Part shown: positions 45,883 through 55,877 of the stretch, piece by piece
Layout: every line of letters starts with the position of its first letter
Numbering within the stretch: the first letter of the stretch is position 1
DNA from: Gammaproteobacteria bacterium
GTDB lineage: Bacteria > Pseudomonadota > Gammaproteobacteria > CAISUE01
Length of the DNA: 64,000 nucleotides
Assembly: GCA_021156105.1 (NCBI GenBank)
Contig: JAJNBD010000004.1
Span: forward strand, 1 to 64,000
Reading direction: 5' to 3'
Notes under the pieces: generated by a model
Seen by the model: the letters and a program-made list of their open reading frames with translations, nothing else
What the model was told of the DNA's origin: nothing
Databases searched by the model: none
Position numbers and translations under genes: made by a program

Positions 45883-47244
45883 ATGAAACAATTAAGAATA
45901 TTTATTCTTGCGTATCTAGCGATTGTTATTGTTGCTCTAGCGGCATTTATTAGTCATTTGATTGTTACCAAAGTTAATTCTGACTTTTTAATGCTTTATT
46001 CAGGTGCCATAAGCTTTTTTAAAGGGCATTCTATTTATGCGCCAGTGCCCTGGAAAAGCCTTCATATATTATCAGGGCCAGCTTCTAATCAAGTAAGTTA
46101 TATTCCACCGCCTATCTATCAACTAGGCGCAGACTATAGTTTTAACCTTAATCCACCTATTGTAGAATTATTCTTTTTACCCTTTGCATTTTGCTCTTAT
46201 CCGCAGGCCATTTTTATTTGGAGTATATTAATATTTCTTGCCGGCAGTTGGGCTTTAGCAATTATTTATCGAGTTTATTTCCAATCCCAAGCAAATATTT
46301 GGGGTTTTCTGTTGTTATCAGGGATTTTTTGGGGTTCTTTTCCTGCTTGTTCTAACTTCATCTTATTACAATTAGGCACTCTTATCTTGCTAGGCGTCAC
46401 CGGCGTTTGGTATTGGTCGCGTCAAGGTGATGATATAAAGGCTGGCGTTTTATTAGGTATATTATTAAGCGCAAAATATTTCTTGGGGCTTCTTGTCGTT
46501 TTTTACTTTTTTCAGAAAAGATGGCGGTTAGTCTTCTTTAGTTTATTCTCGTTTATTGGTGCAAACATAATTGCCTATGCAGTATTTGGTAAAACAGCCT
46601 ATATTCAACATCTACAGATTTTAAAAAATATTGTGTGGTATTCCAATGTTTGGAGCGCTTCCTTTTATAGTTATTTTGGTAAGCTGGATGCTAATATTGT
46701 TCATAATGTTTATACAATGAACCCATTGGGAAAATGGAGTTATTATGTTTGTAGCGCCATCATTATTGCTTTACAAATTTACTTTTGCCGAGCGCCTATT
46801 AAATCAACCAGAGAGTTTGATTTTAACTTTTCTTATGCATTAATAGCTTCTATTTTAATTTGCCCATTGGGATGGATATATTACGCAGTATTTTTTATTT
46901 TACCGATTTTTTGGATTCTAGAAGCTATTTCGCAAGAGACGAATTATTTCTCTTTTTATTTTATGCTAGCCTTTGCCGCTATGATAGGGCTATTGTCGTT
47001 CCCAACAACTATTAAGGCTTTTGCGAACCATAACTGGAAGGCGGTTTTTCTTATGTATTCACCATATTTTTATGGAACGCTAACTTTGCTTGCCTTACTA
47101 GTTTATGTGCAAAAAAAGCGGCCAATATTATCAGTGCAAAGCATTAACACCAAAGAATTATTCCCTTGGGTAATTTTGGTCTGCTTAATGGTTGCTCCTT
47201 CAGTGGTATATGTTTTTTACACGGTTTTTATTAAATTAACTTAG
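45883..47244 (+). CDS. GT87-like (DUF2029) polytopic membrane glycosyltransferase
   Basis: 453 residues with about 10-12 transmembrane helices. The first extracytoplasmic loop has SDFLMLYSGAISFFKGHSIY and the conserved FNLNPPIVELFFLPF, both typical of DUF2029/GT87 polyprenyl-phosphate-mannose-dependent enzymes such as PimE. The Asp in S-D-F is the expected catalytic acid. The acceptor is unknown. It is 34 bp after tkt. Its 3' end overlaps the end of the convergent 360-aa gene by 14 bp. Confidence 0.78.
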   Translation: MKQLRIFILAYLAIVIVALAAFISHLIVTKVNSDFLMLYSGAISFFKGHSIYAPVPWKSLHILSGPASNQVSYIPPPIYQLGADYSFNLNPPIVELFFLPFAFCSYPQAIFIWSILIFLAGSWALAIIYRVYFQSQANIWGFLLLSGIFWGSFPACSNFILLQLGTLILLGVTGVWYWSRQGDDIKAGVLLGILLSAKYFLGLLVVFYFFQKRWRLVFFSLFSFIGANIIAYAVFGKTAYIQHLQILKNIVWYSNVWSASFYSYFGKLDANIVHNVYTMNPLGKWSYYVCSAIIIALQIYFCRAPIKSTREFDFNFSYALIASILICPLGWIYYAVFFILPIFWILEAISQETNYFSFYFMLAFAAMIGLLSFPTTIKAFANHNWKAVFLMYSPYFYGTLTLLALLVYVQKKRPILSVQSINTKELFPWVILVCLMVAPSVVYVFYTVFIKLT

Positions 47245-48313
47245 CTTTTGAGGCTATTATTTGGGCGCCTATCATTTTTTCTGTGCGCTTTTTTATAAGG
47301 TCAAAACTTTCTTGCTCAAGAATTTCCTTGTTTTCCTCAATAAATGAATAGAAAAATCTATCAAAAAATATTTCACTTCTCTTATCAACAATATTTCTTA
47401 CGAATGAATAGAAGTCGGATTTTAAAACGGGCTTAATATAATTGAGCATTATGTATAAAAGAAGCATACAAGGCAGCAAGGACTGAGTCTGAATTTTGCC
47501 ATCGCCTTCTTCCCTAGCTGAAAAACGATCATAGATGCACAAACTGGTTTGCATAATAGCATCGAGCATGGCCCTCTTTACTTGCTCCGGGTCTTCGGCA
47601 TTCGTTTTTTTAGAGGTAATTTGTTCTAAAAAGCACAAATTTAATTGTAAGGCGATTAATTTTTTTTCGGTGTCTAAAGCGTATTGATCAAGTGCGCTAG
47701 AATCCTCTGTGGAAAGATAAGGTTTGAAAAAAATCTCTTGTAGATATTCATCAAAATTTAGGTCTTCATTTTCTTCTAAAAGCCGAATAATTTCGCCAAA
47801 TAATGTTGGGTAATAGTATTTATGGAATACTTCCTGTATATCTTCTTTGGCGGCATAGCAAAATTGAGGGGCAGTAATTTCATAAGCCAAAGGCCTAATA
47901 GCACGTTCAATTTTTTTTTGATAGGAGTTTGGTGGAGTTTCTGCAGAAGCAAATAATTTTCTATTTGGGGATGTGGTTTCGGCTGTTACCCATTGAGAAA
48001 TCTCAGCCTCAGGTTCAAGCGTCATAGCAAAAGTCGTTTTTCCTTGCAAAGTGGCAGCAACTTGTTTTGCATGGGAGCGTAGTATTTCAAAAAAGCCTTT
48101 TACTTCACTAGGGCTGGAAGATTCTTGGAATTTGTTTTCTACATAAAATAAAAAATTAATGCTGGCAAGGATTTCACCAAGCTTTTCTAAGCGTGATTTT
48201 ACTTTAAAATCAAAGGAGCTTTCGCTTGAGGGTAATAAACTAGGCTTACTTGCGAAGTCTTTTATAGGAGAGGTAGGCGTATCTGTTTGTATCATATTTT
48301 CTTGTAGCAGCAT
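47231..48313 (-). CDS. unknown 360-residue cytoplasmic protein, possible effector
   Basis: I recognise no domain. It is largely alpha-helical and rich in Glu, Ser and Phe/Tyr, with no signal peptide and one mildly hydrophobic helix (LLPCMLLLYIMLNYI). The C-terminal 40 residues contain a Glu-rich segment (FIEENKEILEQESFDLI) followed by a basic end (KKRTEKMIGAQ, SKAKLI). Glu-rich patches near the C-terminus occur in Dot/Icm substrates, but this one is farther from the end than the usual E-block. AAGGGGA precedes the ATG, a strong ribosome-binding site. It overlaps the end of the convergent GT87 gene. Confidence 0.72.
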   Translation of the reverse strand: MLLQENMIQTDTPTSPIKDFASKPSLLPSSESSFDFKVKSRLEKLGEILASINFLFYVENKFQESSSPSEVKGFFEILRSHAKQVAATLQGKTTFAMTLEPEAEISQWVTAETTSPNRKLFASAETPPNSYQKKIERAIRPLAYEITAPQFCYAAKEDIQEVFHKYYYPTLFGEIIRLLEENEDLNFDEYLQEIFFKPYLSTEDSSALDQYALDTEKKLIALQLNLCFLEQITSKKTNAEDPEQVKRAMLDAIMQTSLCIYDRFSAREEGDGKIQTQSLLPCMLLLYIMLNYIKPVLKSDFYSFVRNIVDKRSEIFFDRFFYSFIEENKEILEQESFDLIKKRTEKMIGAQIIASKAKLI

Positions 48314-48378
48314 ACGGTCCCCTTCTATTTTTATTATAGCGGTGAGACTAGTCTAACAAAAGAAATATTAATGAAAAA

Positions 48379-48840
48379 TTAAGTTTTTGATTCTGCGTAA
48401 AGTTTTTCAATGACATCATGAAATTCTTTGACATCTTCAAAGCGTAAATATACGGACGCAAAGCGAATAAAGGCAATGTCATCAAGATTGCGCAATTCAT
48501 TCATTAAGAGTTCACCCAGCACTTGGCTAGAGATTTCCCGTTCCCCAGTGGCTAGTAATTTATGCTTAATATGGGTGACAGCCGCTTCCACTTGCTCAGT
48601 GCTAACGGGACGTTTTTCAAGAGCTTTAAGCAAGCCACGACGCAATTTTTCTTCATCAAAAGGGGTGCGTCTGCCATCGCGTTTAATGACCGTTGGCATG
48701 AATAATTCTGCAGATTCAAATGTGGTAAAACGCTCTTCACATTTAACACACTCACGGCGGCGGCGAATTTGTGCGCCTTCACTAATTAAACGTGAATCAA
48801 CGACGCGCGTGTCAGGTTCATGGCAATAAGGGCAATGCAT
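48379..48840 (-). CDS. nrdR: transcriptional repressor NrdR
   Basis: Nucleotide-sensing repressor of ribonucleotide reductase genes. 153 residues: a zinc ribbon with Cys3, Cys6, Cys31 and Cys34 ([17 protein letters not shown] and [13 protein letters not shown]), then an ATP-cone domain beginning [20 protein letters not shown]. Length is normal. The classical neighbours glyA and ribD are not present. It is divergent from ileS across a region with a REP palindrome. Confidence 0.96.
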   Translation of the reverse strand: MHCPYCHEPDTRVVDSRLISEGAQIRRRRECVKCEERFTTFESAELFMPTVIKRDGRRTPFDEEKLRRGLLKALEKRPVSTEQVEAAVTHIKHKLLATGEREISSQVLGELLMNELRNLDDIAFIRFASVYLRFEDVKEFHDVIEKLYAESKT

Positions 48841-48911
48841 AAATTTATCTCGTTTCTATTAGCAGAATTATAAGCGATTTAGCCGTCAGACCCCAATCCT
48901 TGACCCCCAAA

Positions 48912-48946
48912 AGTCAACAAACGGGGTCAGGCCCCGTTTGTTGACT
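48912..48946. repeat. REP palindrome A (solo copy upstream of ileS)
   Basis: Perfect 15-bp stem AGTCAACAAACGGGG / CCCCGTTTGTTGACT with loop TCAGG. It is the same element as the two copies flanking the RAYT gene at 61947 and 62911. A shorter related stretch (GTCAGACCCCAATCCTTGACC) precedes it from about 48885. Confidence 0.9.
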
Positions 48947-49027
48947 AGCGTTGCTTGTTGATCTACAAATTTTCCTGGAAAAACTGTTAGAATACCGTAT
49001 TCTAGTTCACTTTAACGATAAAATCTT

Positions 49028-51934
49028 ATGAATGATTATAAACCTACGATCCATCTTCCTGAAACTTCTTTTGCAATGAAAGCAAACCTTGCACAACGCG
49101 AGCCTTTAATGCTTAAAAATTGGGAAGAAAAAAAGCTTTATCAGAAAATCCGTGAACTAAGAAAAGGCGCGCCTAAATATATTCTGCATGACGGCCCTCC
49201 TTATGCAAATGGTAATATTCACATTGGACATGCCTTAAATAAAACCTTAAAAGATATCATCGTTAAATCCAAAAGCTTAAGCGGGTTTGACGCGCCTTTT
49301 GTGCCGGGCTGGGATTGCCATGGTTTGCCTATTGAACTAAATGTTGAGAAAAAGTTTGGTAAACCGGGCCATAAAATTTCGGAAAAAGAATTTCGTCAAG
49401 CTTGCCGTTCCTATGCGCAAAGCCAAGTAGATATTCAGCGGGCATCGTTTAAACGATTAGGCGTGTTTGCAGATTGGGACCACCCTTATCTGACGATGGA
49501 TTACCGTTTTGAAGCCAATATTGTTCGTTCATTAGGGAAAATCTTACAAAATGGTTATGTGCAAAAAGGCTTTAAACCAGTGCACTGGTGCTTAGATTGC
49601 GGTTCTGCTTTAGCGGAAGCTGAAGTCGAATATCAAGATAAAACTTCTTCTGCGATCGATGTGGCGTTTGAAGTAGTCCATGTTCCTGGCTTTATTGAGC
49701 AAGTTAATCAAAAATTATTAGGCGTTAAATTAAAACCTGAGCAATTGACGGGCGTGACTTCTATTTTAATTCCTATTTGGACAACTACGCCTTGGACCTT
49801 ACCTGCCAATGAAGCAGTCGCCTTGCATCCAGAAATAAGCTATGGTCTCAAATTATTAGAAGATAAAAAAACCTTATTGATTGTAGCGGAAGATCTTTGG
49901 GATGCGGTTTCAACGCGTTATGCATTGCAAAATTATACCAATGTATTTGAAGTGCCAGGTGCAGCTTTAGCCGATATCAAACTGCAACACCCATTTTTAG
50001 ATAAACAAGTAAGCGTAATTTTAGGCGAACATGTAACAACCGATGCGGGTACTGGCGCTGTGCATACTGCTCCAGCTCATGGTCAAGAAGACTTTGCCGT
50101 GGGGCAAAAATATCAATTGCCCGTGGATAACCCTGTACTAGGCAATGGTTGTTTTAAAGAATCCGTACCTTTTGTTGGCGGTAAGCATGTGCATAAAGCA
50201 AATGATGAAATTATTCAATTGCTCGAAGCACGTAAAAAATTATTACATCATGCCAAAATGCAACATAGCTACCCACACTGTTGGCGACATAAAACACCTT
50301 TAATTTTCCGAGCGACACCGCAATGGTTTATTAGCATGGATTCTCGAGGGGCAGACAAGAGTAAAACAAATTTACGTGAACAAGCATTAACACAAATTAA
50401 TAATGTTAGCTGGATTCCAGATTGGGGCCAAGCACGTATTCATGGCATGGTAGAAGGCCGTCCTGATTGGTGTGTTTCCCGTCAACGGACTTGGGGCGTG
50501 CCGATTACCTTATTTATTCATAAAGAAACTGGTGAGTTACATCCCCATATGCCAGCTTTATTAGAAAAAGTTGCTCAAAAAGTTGCCATGAAAGGTGTCG
50601 ATGCTTGGTTTGAATTACAAGCAGAAGAATTATTGGGTGAAGAAGCAAGTCATTATGAAAAAGTTAATGATACGCTTGATGTTTGGTTTGATTCTGGTGT
50701 CACCCATTATGCCGTGTTAGAGAGTGGCGAATGGCCAGACTTACAATTCCCCGCAGATTTATATTTAGAAGGCTCAGATCAACATCGTGGCTGGTTCCAA
50801 TCTTCCTTATTATCTTCTGTTGCGATGCGGGGCGCTGCGCCTTATAAAACTGTTTTAACCCATGGTTTTACAGTAGATGCGCAAGGGCGCAAAATGTCAA
50901 AATCCATTGGTAATGTGATTGAACCAGAAAAAGTTGTTAGCAATTTAGGGGCAGATATTTTACGCTTATGGGTTGCCTCAACCGATTATCAAAATGAACA
51001 AGCTGTTTCCGATGAAATTTTAAAACGTATGGCGGATGCCTATCGCCGTATTCGTAATACGGCGCGCTATCTATTATCTAATTTAAATGATTTTGATCCA
51101 AGCAAAGATATGTTGCCTGCAGAGCAATGGTTAGCTTTGGATGCGTGGATTGTTGAGCAAGCCATGGCTTTACAAACAAACATACTTAAACACTATGAAG
51201 CGTTTGAGTTCCATCAAATTTATCACGAAGTGCATAACTTTTGCGTGAACCAATTAGGTGCTCTGTATTTAGACATCATTAAAGATCGTCAATATACCGG
51301 TAAAAAAGAGGGTGTGCCAAGACGTTCAGCACAAAGTGCAATGATGCATATTTTAGAAGCGTTAACACGTTGGCTTGCGCCAATCTTAAGCTTCACTGCC
51401 GAAGAAATTTGGCAGCATATGCCAGGCAAACGTAGCGAAAGTGTATTTTTAGAAAAATGGTACGACGCATTTCCTGCATCATCCGCATTAACAAGGGCAC
51501 AAAAAGGTTTAACCGCGGATGATTGGCAAATATTATTATCTTTGCGCACTATTGTGAATAAAGAGTTAGAAAATGCACGTAATGCGGGTTTAATTGGCGC
51601 AGGTTTAGAGGCAAAAGTTGAAATTTTTGATCCTAAAGGTGTATTAAGCGAGCTAGTTGAAAAAATGTCAGATGAATTAGCTTTCTTATTAATTACTTCA
51701 GCGGCAGAAGTTCAGGCGCAAGCTATTCCAGAAGATTTATCCGTGCATGAATTAATTGCCGGTGCTGAAACTCAGCCATTAGCGGTTAAAGTTATTCCGC
51801 TTGATGAATCAATGAAATGTGTGCGCTGTTGGCATCGGGAAGATTCTGTTGGTCAACATGCAGAACATCCAGAAATTTGTGGACGTTGCGTTAGCAATAT
51901 TGCTGGTGATGGGGAAAAAAGATTGTTTGCTTAG
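49028..51934 (+). CDS. ileS: isoleucyl-tRNA synthetase
   Basis: Class I aminoacyl-tRNA synthetase charging tRNA-Ile, with editing of misactivated valine. 968 residues: HIGH motif at 65-68 ([15 protein letters not shown]), the editing CP1 domain ([27 protein letters not shown]), KMSKS near 622-626, an anticodon-binding domain, and a C-terminal zinc finger ([10 protein letters not shown] ... CGRCVSNI). Somewhat longer than the E. coli enzyme but complete. It is followed by a strong bidirectional terminator rather than by lspA. The spacer upstream carries a REP hairpin. Confidence 0.97.
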   Translation: MNDYKPTIHLPETSFAMKANLAQREPLMLKNWEEKKLYQKIRELRKGAPKYILHDGPPYANGNIHIGHALNKTLKDIIVKSKSLSGFDAPFVPGWDCHGLPIELNVEKKFGKPGHKISEKEFRQACRSYAQSQVDIQRASFKRLGVFADWDHPYLTMDYRFEANIVRSLGKILQNGYVQKGFKPVHWCLDCGSALAEAEVEYQDKTSSAIDVAFEVVHVPGFIEQVNQKLLGVKLKPEQLTGVTSILIPIWTTTPWTLPANEAVALHPEISYGLKLLEDKKTLLIVAEDLWDAVSTRYALQNYTNVFEVPGAALADIKLQHPFLDKQVSVILGEHVTTDAGTGAVHTAPAHGQEDFAVGQKYQLPVDNPVLGNGCFKESVPFVGGKHVHKANDEIIQLLEARKKLLHHAKMQHSYPHCWRHKTPLIFRATPQWFISMDSRGADKSKTNLREQALTQINNVSWIPDWGQARIHGMVEGRPDWCVSRQRTWGVPITLFIHKETGELHPHMPALLEKVAQKVAMKGVDAWFELQAEELLGEEASHYEKVNDTLDVWFDSGVTHYAVLESGEWPDLQFPADLYLEGSDQHRGWFQSSLLSSVAMRGAAPYKTVLTHGFTVDAQGRKMSKSIGNVIEPEKVVSNLGADILRLWVASTDYQNEQAVSDEILKRMADAYRRIRNTARYLLSNLNDFDPSKDMLPAEQWLALDAWIVEQAMALQTNILKHYEAFEFHQIYHEVHNFCVNQLGALYLDIIKDRQYTGKKEGVPRRSAQSAMMHILEALTRWLAPILSFTAEEIWQHMPGKRSESVFLEKWYDAFPASSALTRAQKGLTADDWQILLSLRTIVNKELENARNAGLIGAGLEAKVEIFDPKGVLSELVEKMSDELAFLLITSAAEVQAQAIPEDLSVHELIAGAETQPLAVKVIPLDESMKCVRCWHREDSVGQHAEHPEICGRCVSNIAGDGEKRLFA

Positions 51935-51956
51935 AAGTAATTTTTCTTATCTTAAA

Positions 51957-51983
51957 AAAACCGGGCGATGATCGCCCGGTTTT
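51957..51983. terminator. bidirectional Rho-independent terminator
   Basis: Stem AAAACCGGGCG / CGCCCGGTTTT with a 5-nt loop and A/T runs on both sides, located between convergent ileS and the D,D-carboxypeptidase gene. Confidence 0.92.
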
Positions 51984-51990
51984 GCTTTCT

Positions 51991-52806
51991 TTAAGACGCT
52001 GACATATTAAAGCATCGATCAAGTAAGCTTGCCATATGCCGATCACGAGCTTTAGCGCTTGACGCGCCAAATATTACACCAATCAAACGCCGATTATTAC
52101 GCATAGCAGAAGCAACTAAGTTAAAACCAGAGGCATTTACAAAGCCAGTTTTAATGCCATCCGCACCTTGATACCAATCTAATAAATGATTATGGCTTCT
52201 AATTACTTGTCCGCCAAACATAAAAGATCGAGTGCTAAAATAACCATAATAGCGTGGTTGTTTTTGTAATAAAGCTTTGCCTAACAAAGCCATATCAGCG
52301 GCAGTGGTATATTGCTTAGGATTAGGTAAACCAGAGGCATTATAGAAAATAGTATGAGCCATACCAAGTGCGCTAGCTTGTTGATTCATCATAGCCACAA
52401 ACTTTGGTTCACTTCCGCCAATACCTTCTGCAAGTACGGTTGCAGCATCATTGGCTGAGCGAGTGACAACGCCTAAAATTAAATCTTCTACACTCACATA
52501 CTGTCCTGCTTTCAAGCCAAGTTTTGAAGGTGCTTTACTAGCAGCATAACTTGAAACACGAAACCGTTGTTGTAACGAGAGCTGATTAGCTTGTAATTTT
52601 TGAAAGGCTAAATAAAGCGTCATCATCTTGGTTAAAGAAGCTGGATGGACGAGAATATTAGGATTCTGTTGATATAAGACTTTACCTGTATTGTAATCTA
52701 ATACTAAGGAAGCAGTCTTATATTGCGGAAAGCTTGCAAAAGCAGAATTGATAAAAAAACCAAAAATGACAGAAGCAATGCAGATAAATGTTTTTAATTT
52801 CGACAT
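51991..52806 (-). CDS. D-alanyl-D-alanine carboxypeptidase/endopeptidase, S11 family, short form
   Basis: Low-molecular-weight penicillin-binding protein acting on peptidoglycan in the periplasm. 271 residues with a signal peptide ending S-A-F-A near residue 24. The three active-site motifs are SLTK (with the nucleophile Ser), SAN in VVTRSANDAA, and KTG in GIKTGFVNASG. It stops soon after the catalytic domain, lacking the C-terminal beta domain and amphipathic anchor of PBP5. It therefore resembles the PBP7 (PbpG) type of endopeptidase. It may be soluble in the periplasm. Confidence 0.9.
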   Translation of the reverse strand: MSKLKTFICIASVIFGFFINSAFASFPQYKTASLVLDYNTGKVLYQQNPNILVHPASLTKMMTLYLAFQKLQANQLSLQQRFRVSSYAASKAPSKLGLKAGQYVSVEDLILGVVTRSANDAATVLAEGIGGSEPKFVAMMNQQASALGMAHTIFYNASGLPNPKQYTTAADMALLGKALLQKQPRYYGYFSTRSFMFGGQVIRSHNHLLDWYQGADGIKTGFVNASGFNLVASAMRNNRRLIGVIFGASSAKARDRHMASLLDRCFNMSAS

Positions 52807-52965
52807 TTCTCATGTCCTTATGATAAAAAGTGCATTATAAACAAAAGGTTTGATAAAAACTAGCCCGCCGAATAATTTGAGAATATTTCTTGTGCTGTTT
52901 CGCAATTCTGCCTCTAGCGGAAAAAGTTTTATGACAAGCGGTACTAACAGCTTTTGCTGGCTAAT

Positions 52966-53160
52966 TTAAGGCCGTTCAATATTTTGTTTCATTTGTTCAT
53001 AGATGATGCGCTCATGCGCGGCATGCATATCAACTGCATGAATGCCTAGGTAAACCAAGCTAACCATGTAGTCACAAATCATAGCGCTCAAAAACTTCAC
53101 CCGCAGCGATTTGGTTCGCTAGTAAAGATGGAAGAATATGGATATTTTGCCTACGAGAAG
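52966..53160 (-). pseudogene. mutL: mutL relic: N-terminal and C-terminal fragments with the middle deleted
   Basis: No intact reading frame. In one reverse frame (53072-53155) the DNA encodes RQNIHILPSLLANQIAAGEV followed by FER, the start of MutL including its first conserved ATPase motif (NQIAAGEV). It then hits a stop. In another reverse frame, directly downstream, it encodes LGIHAVDMHAAHERIIYEQM, the conserved V-D-x-H-A-A-H-E-R motif found late in MutL, and stops at 52966-52968. Hundreds of residues between the two are missing and frames differ, so this is a decayed remnant. Whether an intact mutL exists elsewhere is unknown. Confidence 0.78.
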
Positions 53161-53176
53161 CCTTAATTTTACTATT

Positions 53177-53216
53177 GTAGGGTGGGCAAAATTGTAGGCC
53201 GGATTAAGCGCAATGC
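53177..53216. repeat. fragment of a dispersed intergenic repeat
   Basis: The stretch around TGTAGGGTGGGCAAAATTGT and AGGCCGGATTAAGCGCAAT resembles intergenic repeats with a G-C-C-G-G-A-T core known in many gammaproteobacteria. Only one copy is present here, so the call rests on recognition alone. It lies in the 530-bp gap between the carboxypeptidase and F-box genes; besides this and the mutL relic I see nothing else in that gap. Confidence 0.35.
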
Positions 53217-53336
53217 ATATTTTAAATGATTATTTATGATAAGTTTATTAAATTGAAATAATAAGAATAATATATTTTACTTATTCATACTGGGGGGCTA
53301 ATCTAATCTTGTCTTAAACAACAAGAGGGTAACAAT

Positions 53337-55097
53337 ATGTTCGATCTAGAGACTAAAATGATTTATGCCGAAACCATTTTTTCGGAAGTATTAAGTGAAG
53401 AGAATGTCGCGGAACTTGAAAAAAATTTATCGCAAATAGATATTCATTCCTGTTTTGGGTCAATGGATCCTGCAATGCCTTTAAGCGTTTACAAGTTAAT
53501 GAACAATCCGGCTTTAGCAACGGTAGTTTATCCGCGAGAGGTTAATGACAATAAAGCAGTCAATGGCTGGGCAGATGGAGAAGAAATGGATGATACGATA
53601 CGCAAAATTTTAGTACCAAAAGATTTTAAAGAAGTTTTATTGGCAATCTATGATGATGAAAGTTTGCCAATTCAAAAGTTAAAAGCTTTCTCAGAGCTTG
53701 TGATGAAACACAAACAATACTTTGATACAAGGTTCACCAAGATATTAGATGCTAAGCTAGTTGAAAGAGAAAAACGCAGTCAAGCTCAGTTTTTTGAGCA
53801 ACGCAGTCAAACCAGGATAATTTTTAGGAAAAGCAGTATAGACACTGCAATTGAAATTTATCGTGAATTGGCAGAAGAACAAGCGTTGAGGAAGGATATT
53901 AATAAAGTAGTGCAATTGCTGCACCAGAAGCATTCAGAGCATGCATTAGCAGAAACAGAATATTTATTGCCTTGGCTGATGAATAATTTTTTGAAACAGC
54001 CAAGTGATAAGAAAGAAAATTTTTTACACGCCTTGCATGATTATTTAAAAAAGATTTGTGCAGAGAAAATTGAAACGAGTGAAGGCAGTGTGCCAAAGGG
54101 TATTCTTTTCTGGCAAAAACATTCCCAAGAAATGATGCAATGGTGGGAGCAAATTAAAACGTTGCGTTTAAGTTTAAACGCTGCTTCAGCAACTAAGTTA
54201 ACCATGGTTCAAGAAAGACTTGCTTTTCTTTTAAGGTATTCAGAAGATCAAGCGCGTCCTCAACGATCTATCTTTCCTGATGAAATATGGCTACAAATAA
54301 TAGGCACTTTAATCAATGCGCAGGACTATCAAAGCGTTGGAAGGTTGGCGATAACTTGTAAGGAAATGTGGGTTATTTTTTTAACACAGTTAGCTGAATA
54401 CGAAGAAACATTTAAATCTTATTTGCAAATAAAATGCGAAAATAAGCTACCTTTAGACACCATAAAAACGGTAATCGGCATTGATAGTTGGTTTGAGTTT
54501 TATGTTCGAGTTAATCAAGCGGAAAAGGCCGCTAAGAAAGTTTTGCTAAAAGGCTGGGCTTTATCACAGGCTTTAAAAAGAGATGACTATGCTTTTTTCA
54601 TGGCAGCAACACTTTTAAATTGGGAGATGGATAAGAATTTATTGAAAAGCTGTTTTGAGCAAGGAAGTAAGAAATGTTCAATAATGCTGCAAGGGCTAAA
54701 TAAGTTATATGCAGTAGCAGAAAAAAACTCTCGAGCTTTTAAAGTAGAGGAAATAGATGTTGAAGACTATTCTTGGAAACTCAGTCCTTTAGCTTATTCA
54801 CTTTTATTTACTAATGGACTTTTTTGGGAGGAGTTGGTTAGCTTTTATTCGCCTCAGTTGATACAAGCAGTGCTCACATTAATTTGCCCAGGACCTTGGG
54901 GAACGAAAGACATATATGATCCTCGTTTTGTGATCGATGTTTATTCAAACGATGTGAATGTCAATGATAGCAGCATGCACCAGCGTGACAAAGGTTCTGT
55001 GCATTGTTTAGTGCATTTAAAAGAAATTCCTGGCGACGGCAAGTGGGGAGAAAGTCAGCCGCAAAGCTTACCTGTGCCTAGATTTAAACTAGGTTGA
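53337..55097 (+). CDS. F-box protein, candidate translocated effector
   Basis: 586 residues, no signal peptide, mostly alpha-helical. A eukaryote-type F-box lies at about 312-346: IFPDEIWLQIIGTLINAQDY then SVGRLAITCKEMW. It has the L-P/F-P-x-E-I start, the central hydrophobic pattern, the L-x-x-x-C-K-x-W end and no frameshift. In eukaryotes F-boxes bind SKP1 of SCF ubiquitin ligases; Legionella effectors such as AnkB (LegAU13) and LegU1 use them this way. The flanking regions match nothing I know and may bind the target. An AACAAGAGGGTAAC sequence gives GAGGG before the ATG. A terminator hairpin follows. The effector role is inference. Confidence 0.8.
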   Translation: MFDLETKMIYAETIFSEVLSEENVAELEKNLSQIDIHSCFGSMDPAMPLSVYKLMNNPALATVVYPREVNDNKAVNGWADGEEMDDTIRKILVPKDFKEVLLAIYDDESLPIQKLKAFSELVMKHKQYFDTRFTKILDAKLVEREKRSQAQFFEQRSQTRIIFRKSSIDTAIEIYRELAEEQALRKDINKVVQLLHQKHSEHALAETEYLLPWLMNNFLKQPSDKKENFLHALHDYLKKICAEKIETSEGSVPKGILFWQKHSQEMMQWWEQIKTLRLSLNAASATKLTMVQERLAFLLRYSEDQARPQRSIFPDEIWLQIIGTLINAQDYQSVGRLAITCKEMWVIFLTQLAEYEETFKSYLQIKCENKLPLDTIKTVIGIDSWFEFYVRVNQAEKAAKKVLLKGWALSQALKRDDYAFFMAATLLNWEMDKNLLKSCFEQGSKKCSIMLQGLNKLYAVAEKNSRAFKVEEIDVEDYSWKLSPLAYSLLFTNGLFWEELVSFYSPQLIQAVLTLICPGPWGTKDIYDPRFVIDVYSNDVNVNDSSMHQRDKGSVHCLVHLKEIPGDGKWGESQPQSLPVPRFKLG

Positions 55098-55551
55098 CTT
55101 TATTTGTTCCGCTTAGCATAGGGTTGGCTATTCTAAATTCAGGGAAATTTTACCTTGCAAAAAGGACTCTAATATAAGGCGATGATTTTCAGGTATAAGA
55201 GATATGGTGTAATTTTTTAAGGGATTAAATAAAAAAGCCCAGCGATTTTATTAGAATGCTGGGCTTTGATTTTATCAGCCGCTATGCCATTTTTTTAGGC
55301 TGAAATGGTAAGTTTTATTATTATTGTTACTTACTTATGACTATTTTACCTAACCTAACCTTAAGGGAAGCTTAAGATATAAATCTCTCTTTGAGGTATA
55401 ACTATTATATTTTTTAGTACGTTAAGATTTTCTTAACAATTGGTATGTAAAATGGAAACAAACATATCCTTTTTAATAACAAGCAAATAAAAATTTAATT
55501 GCTAACCCTATTACATAAATTAAGGGGTATTATGGGATCGTTAAAGGTATT
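55098..55551. other. 454-bp intergenic region
   Basis: Contains the terminator at 55234-55267 and a second weak stem (CAGCC / GGCTG around 55276-55302). The rest is AT-rich with no reading frame, RNA gene or repeat that I can identify. A promoter for the following small gene is likely in the last 150 bp but not clear. Confidence 0.6.
55234..55267 (+). terminator. terminator after the F-box protein gene
   Basis: Perfect 10-bp stem AAAGCCCAGC / GCTGGGCTTT with a 14-nt AT-rich loop, followed by GATTTTAT. It is about 140 bp after the F-box gene stop. Confidence 0.7.
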
Positions 55552-55836
55552 TTGTGGAAAAAGCTTCAAGAATATAAGGCAAGTAGTCAAGAAAATCTGT
55601 TGCCTGAGCAAAAAAAGCAAAAAAAGATCCTACAAAAAATGTATACCAAACTAGCATCATATAAGTATAAGCATGATAAAGAAGAGTTTTACGCTCTTTG
55701 CAGAACGGAGTTCATTAATGATGTTGTAGCGCTTACAGGTAACGCGCAAATTTTACCCAAAGAGGTTTATGCAAGCGAAGCAAGAGAATGTTTTGATGAA
55801 GGATCAAAACTTTACCGCACAAAACACATAGCCTGA
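55552..55836 (+). CDS. small basic protein with TTG start, uncertain
   Basis: 94 residues, lysine-rich, helical (LPEQKKQKKILQKMYTKLAS), family unknown. No ATG is available in this frame near the 5' end; TTG at 55552 is preceded by AAAGG at five bases, so translation is plausible. A competing ATG at 55532 with AAGGGG upstream opens another frame but stops after about 40 codons. That raises the possibility of a frameshifted remnant. It ends 41 bp before the ABC transporter pseudogene. It could be a decaying gene. Confidence 0.4.
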   Translation: MWKKLQEYKASSQENLLPEQKKQKKILQKMYTKLASYKYKHDKEEFYALCRTEFINDVVALTGNAQILPKEVYASEARECFDEGSKLYRTKHIA

Positions 55837-55877
55837 AGGACGAGCATCCCGAAGGGGCGCCAAGCAAGTGAGGTAAA

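Noticed and set aside
48428..48829. 133-codon plus-strand frame antisense to nrdR
   Set aside because: It is long only because of the codon composition of nrdR; the protein is Ser/Arg-rich without motifs.
48880..48950. Possible CRISPR or T-box leader before ileS
   Set aside because: The repeat is a single palindrome with a copy at the RAYT locus, with no spacers. T-box leaders are not expected in gammaproteobacteria and no T-box sequence is present.
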